64,000 nucleotides of DNA from Brachionus manjavacas (taxonomy: Eukaryota; Rotifera; Eurotatoria; Ploima; Brachionidae), in the NCBI GenBank assembly GCA_019054805.1, contig JAHQIY010000002.1:4526001-4590000 (forward strand), written 5' to 3'. The position numbers and the translations under genes were made by a program. Shown here piece by piece: positions 35,861-45,660 of this stretch. Within the stretch, counting starts at the first letter, position 1, and each line of letters starts with the position of its first letter. Below the pieces are notes generated by a model. That model ran no database searches, had not been told where the DNA came from, and saw nothing but the letters and a program-made list of their open reading frames with translations.

Positions 35861-36770
35861 AGTTTGAAATATGCATCGGAAAATTGACAAAATATAAGTT
35901 TAAGTGGCGATCCCATAACTTATTGGTAACAATGGGACATATTAAGAGGAATAAATGGCGTGCTTAATAGAATATGGAAAATCAGTGATAACCAGTAAAG
36001 AAACCACGGATGAGGTTTAGTTGCCTCTCGAAAGATGAGAAGAGATATTCTAAGGCAAATGCATTATTCAAAATAAGATGGATATTTTATAAAGACAACA
36101 ACCGCCGAGAATATCGAATGAAAGTTATTTGCCTGGACAGCATTAAGAAATAGATGAAATTGACTTACCAAATTGAATTAGAAGTCAAAAAGCAAAAAAC
36201 AAATGGAGAAAAGAGGAGCCCCACAACCCATCAACAAAAAAATTAAAGTTCTTTAGAGAAAAGATTGAATGACTATTAATCACATGTGGATTATGCAATG
36301 GGAGATTCTTAGCGTATAACAACAACGTAAATGCGATGGTTTGCCAAATTAATACAAGCGACAGTTCTGGACAAGAAAATTTGAAAACGGAAGATACACA
36401 GCACCTTTTAACATGACGACTATTAGCTGTCCCGATATCTAGTTTATTGTGTTCCAAAACGAAATTTCCAGAAGAACAGTTTGTGTTAGAATGCATAATG
36501 TCTAGAAAACTTTACAGATTGTGTGGTCAAGATAATAGCCCTAATCACAGTTGTGGCGTTTGCCCTGTTTGCGCACTGTTGTCAAAAGTAAATATTTGGC
36601 TTGTTTTTTCTGAGTGCGGTCATAAGCTAAATCCAGGAATGAGACATTCTTTGGAAATTACAAAAGATATTTTATAAGAAGAAGAAAATTACTGTGTCAA
36701 ACCTGTAGGGCCGAAAATCTAACAATCCGGTTTGGGATAGGTTACCTGCCTGACTTACCTATCCCAAGCC
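35861..36770 (+). mobile_element. Decayed LINE-like 3' region with Cys-rich end and hairpin
   Basis: Less AT-rich than its surroundings and coding-like in pieces: CGLCNGRFLAYN near 36292-36330, then EDTQHLL near 36390-36410, then an open frame at 36447-36677 with LYRLCGQDNSPNHSCGVCPV. The order C-x2-C ... E-D-T-x-H-L-L recalls the zinc-binding C-terminus of LINE ORF2 proteins ('CxxC...ExxxHLLxxC'). Stops and frame changes break it. A perfect 11-bp hairpin (36732-36767) lies at its likely 3' end. Assignment to a LINE is tentative. Confidence 0.35.
36732..36767. repeat. Perfect 11-bp hairpin
   Basis: TTGGGATAGGT (36732-36742) and ACCTATCCCAA (36757-36767) pair fully around a 14-nt loop. It is probably the 3' tail structure of the adjacent LINE-like remnant. 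Confidence 0.6.
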
Positions 36771-37004
36771 CGAAACTTGGAAAAAAAATGGATTCCAATA
36801 TTTGGATTTGTATTATAAAAATTCATCAATTATTTAATTATATATGATAATATTGTCCTCTTAATAATGGAATATTGATTCTTCAGGATTTAATATCAAG
36901 AAAACATAAAAATTTAAATCAAAATTTGATAATTAAAATTAAAAAAAAAGTTTTAATGTAACCAGAAATATTTTTTTTCATAAAAAATTATTTAAAATTA
37001 GATA

Positions 37005-40000
37005 TTAAATCAATTTTGAGACCCAAATTTTATTAGGTACATCGATCTGTACCTGGATGTCCGAATTATCAATTGTATGGGCCAAAAAGCTTGTCATGCC
37101 AAGATCATCACGATCGGTGCAATCAAACATATTATTGCTATTTAATTTGGACCTTAAAACATCTTCTTTAAAATGGTTAGTTTCTGTGAGAACACTTGTT
37201 GATATTGTATTGATCCATTTGTATTGATATCGCTGTGATATGTGATAAGCCTTTCCTATATGCTTTGAGAATGCAGTTACATTCTTTTTTTTTAATTCCT
37301 AGATAATTACGATTTATTAAATTAATTTTATTTTCTTAGATAAATTACTGAATATTTTGTTGGAGCTATTATTTTGTGATGTGAGCTCATTTTTGTGATT
37401 ACATCAGTAAGCAGTTGATCACTATATTTGTCAAACAGATTAAATGATTCAAAAATACGCGGAGTTTTGTCATTAATCAAAATTGAACTCTAAATCAAAG
37501 ACAAAAATTATTAAAATGTTTAAAAATTTGAATTATGAATCTTTCTTAATAATAAAATTGATGATTTAATGTAGAAATTTTTAAGAAATAAAAAATTATG
37601 ACATTGCTAGAATTAAAAATAGAACAAAAATAACAACTCAAAATTTTTTCTCCGAAAGGCCAAAATTGATTCGGAAATCACCTTATAAATTAATTAAATT
37701 TTTATAATTTTACGCATAGACAAGAAGTAACAGGGTTCGAACCCATAGTCGCCATGAATTTAATTTTATGCCACTTTTACAAAACTTTCTTTCTGAGGTC
37801 TTCGAGATTGTAGATAAAAAATTGCAATCCAAAATTGAAAATTCAGATAGTGTTGAGGTTTTGAATTAGATAAATAACGTAATTATCCGATTTTAATACT
37901 CTACATATTTTTAAACTTAAATTCATGGGAATTTAAATTTTAATAAATAACAATGATAGTATTTTGCTCAAGAAAAATTCATCTTCCGTTCCGGTACTTT
38001 TTTGTGCGACAGTTCCGATCTGACACAGAGATTACTACATACAGTTGATCTTTTACATCACAATTATTGATCTTCTACTTCCCCCCTTTTTTTAATGAAA
38101 GGATTTTAAATATGAGTCCCTTATTGCAGAGATATTTGAAAAATGTTTTCTGCCTCAGCGTGTTTTGAACTTTTGATTCTTTACTTGTATGACTAACACA
38201 CCAAGTCACTCGGATATATGGTTAGGAGACTATCGCCTTTTTTTATTTAATTTTTTTAAGAAAACCAACTAAATTTAATTAAATTTTGTCGAAGTTTTTT
38301 TAGATCAGTTTAACCAGTTAAACATTTAGTAAGTTAAAACAGATTTCTGAAAATTTTATTATTTTATTTATTTTGATGAATAATGAATAAATTTGACCCA
38401 TGTTTAAAAAAAATCCGACTTCAACATAGTTAAAAAGCATTGTTAATTCAACTTTCATTTTTTAAAAATTTTTATACAGTACTGATTTGTTCCAGTGGTT
38501 TTACCAAAATTTACGCGAATTTACCAAAATTTTAGTAAATTTACCGGAATTCCCGTAAATTTACCAGAATTTAACGGATTTTCCGTAAAATTTCGTAAAA
38601 ACCACAAGGGTCAAAAAAATCCAAAAAAATCAAAATTTTTGCAATTTTTTCACTGTTTTTAGTTTTTTTTCAAAATTAATAAAAAAATTTAAAAGAAAAA
38701 AAATTGTATTTTTTTACGCAAATTTTCGTAAATTTTTATTGATTTTAGTGAAAAATAGTAAAAAAAAGGGAAAAAAAGTTAAAAAAAAAGAAAAATTTAA
38801 ATTAAGTTTTTTTAATATTGAAATTATTAGATCATTGAATATCTAGTCAAATTTTAGTTTAACGCAATACAAAGTAGAAAAAATTCAAACCGCAAAATTT
38901 GTAGCCCCTTAATGAGAGATACCAGCCCAAATATTAAGCTTTCCTTCATATTTGGACGTACTTGCGTTAAACTAAAATTTGACTAGATATTCAATGAAAA
39001 CATGAATTCAGTGTTATACAGGGAAAAATGTCAGAATATTTTTTACCATTTGGTGCAAGTAAATTCGATTCGGAATTTCAGTTGCACCAAGACAATGATC
39101 CTAAACACAGTAGTTTATTATGCAGATCATTTTTAGATATATACAAAACTAATTGGGTAAAATAATAAGTAAATATAAAATTTAAAAACTAATTTAGTAA
39201 TTAAATTTAAGATTAAATCACCCCCTAACTCGACAGATTTAAACCCTATTGAAATGCTGTGAAATGAAATGAAGGAATTTGCAAGAAAAAAAATGGTGTT
39301 TACCATAGCTGATGCAGCATTGGCTATAAGAGAATTTGAAAAATCACTAACAGTTGAAAAATGTAGAAAATAAATAGATCATCTGAAAAAGGTTGAAATT
39401 TAAATTAAAGTTTTTGGCTTTTTAAAATATTAATTTTGATAAATTAGGTAATTGAAATTGTAATTGAGAAAAATGGCGACTGGTCAAATCACTAAAATAT
39501 ATGCATCTAATAATTTCAATATTAAAAAAACTTAATTTAAATTTTTCTTTTTTTTTAACTTTTTTTCCCTTTTTTTTCTATTTTTCACTAAAATCAATAA
39601 AAATTTACGAAAATTTGCGTAAAAAAATACATTTTTTTTCTTTTAATTTTTTTAGTATTTGTGAAAAAAAACTAAAAACAGTGAAAAAATTGCAAAAATT
39701 TTGATTTTTTTGGATTTTTTTGACCCTTTTGGTTTTTACGAAATTTTACGGAAAATCCGTTAAATTCTGGTAAATTTACGGGAATTCCGGTAAATTTACT
39801 GTTTTTCACTTTTGCGATTTTACGCAAAATTACCGGAATTCCCGTAAATTTACTAAAATTTTGGTAAATTCGCGTAAATTTTGGTAAATCCACTGGAACA
39901 AATCAGTACTGTATAAGCTTTAACAATTGTTAATAGTTTTAAACAGTGTTCACTTTTTATTACATGTCACTAAAAAAGAGTACTCTATTTTAAAGACATG

Positions 40001-43000
40001 CCACTCAATTTGGATGATTACGTTAGAACAGTCAATTGTACCATCTTGAAAAATATTTTTTTTAACTTGAAATTTCAAATTTTTCAAATAGAATTGATTA
40101 CAAATCAAAGCCTATAAGTAAATATTATTTTACAAAGTAAAAGTCATATTTTCAAGCATAATAAACACTGATTTGAAAAATTGATTTAGAACATGTCATT
40201 TTTTCCAAATTTATGCTTGAAATTGAGTTTTTTAAATTAAATTTTTCTAAAAGTAACTTTTCAATGAAATAAGTCCAAATTATTTATTAAATTGATAAAA
40301 TTAAAAACTCCTATAGTTACATCGAATCAACATTCATAAAATACCCGATAAATTAGTTTAAAATTTTTTTTTCAAAATCAAAGTTGACAAAGTCTATTTT
40401 CAAATTAAATTATTGTCTGTAAAAATGAAAAATTTCGATATCTAATATTTAATAAATCGTGTGGCTTTAAATAATAATTTTTTCTTTTTTTTTTGAAAAT
40501 TTAATTTTGAAATTTTAATTTACAAATTCACTTTTTGTTTGTTTTTCATCTTCACTCAACAAATCTTTACTTTTTTTTTGGATTAAAGGGGAATCAAAAT
40601 GAGAAGCCGAGCTTTCTAATGTAAGGCTCACTAAAAATTAATTTCTACTTACATGAATGGCACTATGAAGAGTATTAAATGTAATTTCATAATCGCTTTT
40701 AGGCTGCTGAAAGTGGCTTGTGGCGTCTTTGAACAAAATTTCTTTTTGCGTGTTCAAAATTTTGTACTTTCGATGAAACTTTTCAATCGAGTCTGGCAAA
40801 TCAATTTTTAGCTCATTGGGTGCAGATTGTCTAAATTTTTCTTTCATGTCCAAAATAAAGCTTATATAAAGATCAACCAGATCTTTATCAACCAAATTTC
40901 GCTTTACTTTAGTCCGCCTATTGGCATACTTTTTGTCAAACTCTTTGTCTTGTTTGCACAACTCTAGCTTGTTAGCCACAAATAACCAGTTCATTTTTGA
41001 CTTCATCAATATTTTTATTCGCCTTCCAAAAGAGCTAACACGCTTGTCTAAGCAGTTTTGGGGCATCAGTTGATTCATAATGTCACTGATGAGCTTAAAT
41101 GGAACACTCTTTTCATTAGGTGCAAAGTAAAGAGCCGTCACTTTAATCAACAGAACCATTTCGTCTTCTGACGGACTCCACGTTGCTCTGTGATCGGGCA
41201 CCGGCACATTTTGGCTCGATTTTTGAGTGTGCAATTTAGCTCTGTCGATCAAATGTTTGGCTGTTTTGAGCAAATTTTGATTTTTTGACTTTAGTGTTAG
41301 CTTGGGCTTTTTGAATTTAAACTCTGGCTTTGGTTTTCTTTCGACAGCTTTTCGCTTCGTGGGCTTCTTCTTGGCTCGCTGTGCACTCGCGGAAGCAAAC
41401 CCTCTGAACACACCAAATGGAAAAAAGAGAGCTAGCTCAGAGTAAGGCGCAAACGAGTGGTCGGCCTCTTTGGTTATGGCCAGATTTTCAGCAGACAAAT
41501 TGGTCAAATTTGATTGATTGATTGTCCAATTTTTGAACGAGTTCAAAAACAGCTGTGAATCGTAGAGACCAGGGCCCATGTGATCGCCGTATTGGTCTAT
41601 TGGCCATAAACATTGCACATCTTCGAGCAGAGCTCGATTGACAATTTTGTTGAGCAAATCTTGTCTAGAGCGACGACTTTCGTGAAGACACTTGGCCACA
41701 TTGAATTTATAAGTGTTCATGGACACGTGTAGCAATTTTCTCCAATAGTCCACCACTTCACAGTCGGAGCTAAATTCGAACAAAAATTTGTCGTATTTGG
41801 CTTCGTTGCTCAATACCTTGAGATTTGCTTCCTTCAATTCGGACCATGATTGACACTTGTTGGTGCTGGTGTCGTAGAACTCGGCCTTGGAGTGCACGTA
41901 AATGAGCTGGGCTTGAACATCTCGGTAAGCCGACTGATTGCTCTTAAAAGGTGATTCAACAAATGTGACCAGGCCTAAGCATGCTAGTAGTTGAAGAATT
42001 GCTAGCATGCGCTGTAAATAGCGGCGCTCAAATATCAACGGAGCAATGAGTTCGGCAGGAAGGTCTTTGACCAGTATGTGGCGCTTTTGAGGATGCTTGA
42101 GAATGGCCACTAGCCCTGGCACTTGATGGTTTATGACTATCAATGAGCAAAAGATTGATAATGGCATGTGAGAAAACATTTCGCCTATGAATATACAGTC
42201 TTTGTCAGGGTTGTCCAGCGCTGGTATAAACGAATTCCATTTTAAGTGATTGTTTTCGCACAATGGCTTGTAGAGTTTATCCATTCCTGGCAGTTTACAA
42301 CTATCTACAATGGTAAGATCATTCTTATTCAATTCATTGTAATTACTAAGCTCATCGTGTGATATATTAGGTATTTTGGTCGAGTCTTCAGTCTGCTTTT
42401 GGCCATCATAATAAAATAAGATATAGCTGAGAAAACGATGAAGAATAATAGCTTTTTGAAATTTAGGTACAAGAGCATATTTTTTGGAAAAATTGGTCGA
42501 AAAATCAAGTTTTTCAACTATTGATTGAATACTTTTTTTAGTCAATTTAAATTTATTTTCCTCCTTGGGTTGAGCTTGAACCACTTGTTGACTTTTGACA
42601 TCCACTGAGTCAAATGTGCGCTTAAATGTGGCACAATAATTAACAAACAACTCATCAGTTTCGCTCACACTCGCCAACCTAGCGCCCATATAAGACGTAT
42701 TTTTTAAATTAACTGTAAATATCTTGAGTTTTCCCTCTTTTTCCAAAGCTGACAGCATTCTTTTTGTTGTTTTAGAATCAATTGAACCCTTTAGATCGAG
42801 TTTTTCCTCGTGTTCACGAATCTCTCGCGATAGCTCGTACTTGGTGCATATTTTAGTCTTGTTCAAGTAGTCTTCGATTATTTTCTTTCTGTTTTGCATT
42901 CGATTCGAGACCAGTGCTTGGATGTTTTTCTGTGGTAAGATCGTGATATCCTGAGGCTGTGGGTGCTTGGACTCTGAGAGATATTTGCGCAATAGAATTG

Positions 43001-44409
43001 TCTGATATTTAGCTTTGCCTCGGTTGGTTTCCTTGATAATTGTGACTACGTCCGGATGCGTCTGAAGATTATGGCCCATACGGCGCGATTTGTAAAAATC
43101 GAAGCCGAACAAATTGCCCAATTGCTTGAGCGATACGCCCTCTTTGCCACACTGATCTATTTTGTCAAATATTTGAGTGTACAAACTCGTGAAGCTCGAT
43201 TGAGCTGTGCCTATAAGTGAGCTTAATTCCGGCTCGACATGGTCATCTTCCTCGATGCAAGCTTCATCTTCTTTGCTTGATAAATACTGCTTGACATAGG
43301 AATCGGTCAATTTGATCATTCGGACTTGGCGATTCTTGGGATACAATTTTGCCGATGACTTATTCTTTTTTAAATTAACTTGAACAGTTAGGAAAAAACG
43401 CTTTATAATGCCCTGTCTTTCGCTTGATTGAATTAAGGTCTTAAATTGCTTGTTGGATATGTTAAGAGACTTTTTTATGTTGGGCGCTGAGTCCGCGTGT
43501 TCGTGAGTCTCTTTTTTTTGCATCAAAAAATCGACCAATTTTTCACTCGATGACTTAATGCGGCACGCAAATTTGGTCAATTGAACAGCACTCTTCTTTT
43601 TCTCGTTAGTGAGAACTTGTTTTTTAATGAGACCATGTGATTCCAGATTGACAAAGATGTAGTGAAGTTGTTTGGGTGCCAAGTCAAACTTTTGCACTAG
43701 GCCGTCTTCGCCTGTCGAGTAGACTCGGTCGTAGCGACCATGTCCAATCGATTCCAGCACACAGTATTCCAGATCGTTCAAATTTTCGAAGTCAAGGTAT
43801 CGATGAGATGGACACAGGACTTTGTTGCGTAGTTCTTGAGAGGCTACTACTTTGATTTTTTTGTATTTTTCTAGAATTTCATCAAAAGCTACATTCGGGT
43901 CTATTTCGATTAGGTGTCGATCGAAATAGTCTGTAGAGTAGCCACGCTGGTTTCGCTCAGGATCATTGATGATTTTTTGGTATTTGAAATTTTTATTTTT
44001 TGCCATTACCAAAGATCTGTTGTGTGACTTTTTTGGTCTTGATTCTGACACATGTAGATCGTCACATGAGTAGAACTCTAGATCTGATTGATTTAATAAA
44101 ATTTTGAATAGAAAATTTTTTGTTATTGAGTTTGCTTTTGACTCGGTGAATAGTTCGTGTATTGTGCAGTAGCGGTTTGCTATCTCGGTACGGACAGAAG
44201 AGTCCGAATCTTGAATTATTTTCTCACATGAAGAAATAAACAAATCGAATAGGTCTGTGAGTTGGCATCCTAATTTTAATATTTTAATGTAGAAAAAGAA
44301 CTCAGGACAGGAAGTTACCTTGTAGACCTTCTAGAGCGATTTCGTTCAAACAGAACTCGGTCAAAAAATCGATCAAGTCCAGATCAAGCTCTTGTGCCAG
44401 CGAATTCAT
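37005..44409 (-). CDS. GTF3C1: TFIIIC largest subunit (general transcription factor 3C polypeptide 1), four exons
   Basis: Exons on the minus strand are 44409-44319, 44269-40653, 37489-37349 and 37298-37005, giving 1380 residues. TFIIIC binds the B box of tRNA-type promoters and recruits TFIIIB and RNA polymerase III. The N-terminus has LNEIALEGLQG (human LDEVALEGLDG). A B-block-type winged helix lies at about 193-249 (LNDLEYCVLESIGHGRYDRV). Further on are MPLSIFCSLI, RRYLQRMLAILQLLACLGLV and a SANT-like TWSPSEDEMVLLIKV near 1056, all collinear with human GTF3C1. Exons 3-4 are too short to stand out but continue the alignment: AIH|SSILINDK matches LIQSTLALSDS, and YHISQRYQYKWINTISTS matches YQLSQTYYRIFTWRFPST. 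The protein ends about 300 residues before the human C-terminus equivalent, at TAA 37005, unless a further exon was missed. Intron 2 (37490-40652) contains a Tc1/mariner element and the tRNA-like fragment. Confidence 0.92.
37725..37868. repeat. Dispersed repeat, copy 2, with pol III B-box-like palindrome
   Basis: GGGTTCGAACCC (37733-37744) is a perfect B-box-type palindrome, with GTCGCCA on one side resembling a tRNA T-arm/acceptor end (compare 19328-19375). The part 37795-37868 repeats the 13876-13945 sequence in the receptor intron. Together they suggest an eroded tRNA-derived SINE. Confidence 0.4.
38477..39911 (+). mobile_element. Tc1/mariner-type DNA transposon with long terminal inverted repeats, defective
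   Basis: The element is 1,435 bp and flanked by the target dinucleotide TA on both sides (38475-38476, 39912-39913). The ends are CAGTACTGATTTGTTCCAGT and its complement. Terminal inverted repeats are long, 38477-38832 (356 bp) and 39505-39911 (407 bp). Plus-strand frames 39002-39400 encode the C-terminal part of a DDE transposase: MNSVLYREKMSEYFLPFG, FQLHQDNDPKHSS (second catalytic Asp) and SPPNSTDLNPIEML (third catalytic acidic residue). A likely 56-nt intron (GTAAAATA...TTTAAG) lies between TNW and IKSPP. The N-terminal DNA-binding region and first Asp are missing, and the Trp after MLW-type sequence is a TGA stop, so the element cannot make an active enzyme. It lies antisense in the GTF3C1 intron. 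Confidence 0.9.
38833..38996. repeat. Perfect 35-bp inverted repeat inside the transposon
   Basis: CATTGAATATCTAGTCAAAT and the next 15 bases (38833-38867) recur as their exact reverse complement at 38962-38996, around a 94-bp spacer. It abuts the inner edge of the left terminal repeat, where the transposase N-terminus should be. It could be a nested MITE or a rearrangement scar. Confidence 0.8.
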
Positions 44410-45660
44410 ATAGAATTTGTGAAATTTTTGAATTTTTTTCGAATTTAAAATTCCAAAATGAAAACTTATAAATTGTTAAGTTTGATTTGATTTTAGAAAT
44501 CGGGATATTTGCTAACCAGAGATTAAGAAAATTTTATTAATTGTTAAAATAAACTGGATTAAATAAAATATTAAAAAAATTAATAAAGAGAATTATTTGA
44601 AATTATAAAATTTTTTTAAAAAAAATAATCAGATTAAATTAAAAAAGAAAATGTCTGTTTTTCAACCGTTGACTTAAAATAAGCAGAAAATAAGAAAAAA
44701 AATCATTTAAATATTTATATAATTTTTTATGCCCTGAATTGATATTGTGTATGAGTGATATGGACTAGATCGAACTCATATTGTAGACTTTTTTAATTTT
44801 AGTTAAGTCTTTTTTATTTTTATTTTAGGAGCCTTTCAATAAGTTTAAGGTTCCTCGAACTGTTTGCAAAAACCGATTTGAATTTTTGCATTGTTTCTCG
44901 ATGATTTTAAAAATTTAAATCGATTTTTCAAAAAAAATAATTAATGATCTTTCTGATCGCTTGATAAACGCTTTTGTTGTAAATATGATGAAAAAACTAT
45001 ATAAAAAGTCTTTCAAAATTTTCGAGAACATGGTGACTCCTTTGCAAGTTATCTTTCAGAAGCTTATTATTATTATTATTTATTTTTTAAATATTTAATT
45101 CAAATTTTCCAATAAAATCTGTAAAAAAATTAAATTAATAATTCAACATGGATCTCTTGAAAAGATTAAGTACTTAAAAATAATCAAGATTTTTTTAAAG
45201 CTAAAATAATAAGTTTAAATTAAAAAAATTGAAAAGTCTTCATATAATTTTATTTTCATAAAATTTAAAATTCCTTTAAATTTATAAAAATATTTCATTT
45301 AAATTTCTGCTTTTTAATTTTAATTTCTAATTTTAATTTTTTTTGATAAATTAACACCCAAGAACAGAAAAGGGTCATTAGACTCCTTTTCAAAATAAAT
45401 ATTTACTTCTTTATCTTGTGCAAAATTGTTTATTTGCTTATACTTCTTATTAGGATAAAAAAACATATACAGTATAATAAGTAAAATGGAATAATTTTTA
45501 AACATCAAAAATTTTTTTAATTTGATTTTTTTTTCAATTAATTTGACAGAATTAATTATTTTCTTTTTAAGAAACAATTTTAGTTTTTATAATAAAACAT
45601 ATTCCATAAAAATGTATGATCAAAAGATTTAAAAATTATTTAATTGAATAATTTGTTTTT
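44410..45660. other. Intergenic region between GTF3C1 and the 7TM gene
   Basis: AT-rich, no gene recognised. It contains the presumed GTF3C1 promoter and the 3' UTR of the 7TM gene. An 85-codon Lys/Asn/Ile-rich minus frame at 45320-45577 follows the 7TM stop, but I see no supporting motif. Confidence 0.55.

Larger units (their letters stand above)
37490..40652 (-). other. 3.2-kb intron of GTF3C1
   Basis: The donor GTAAGT follows codon CAT at 40653, and the acceptor TTTGATTTAG precedes AGT at 37489; both are phase 0. The other two introns of the gene are about 50 nt. The excess length comes largely from the 1,435-bp transposon (38477-39911), and the intron also holds the SINE-like repeat at 37725-37868. 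The rest is AT-rich. Confidence 0.8.

Noticed and set aside
40575-40640. Continuation of GTF3C1 through a tiny 22-nt intron
   Set aside because: An intron of 22 nt is implausible, and the spliced frame hits a stop at once; the homologous continuation is at 37489.
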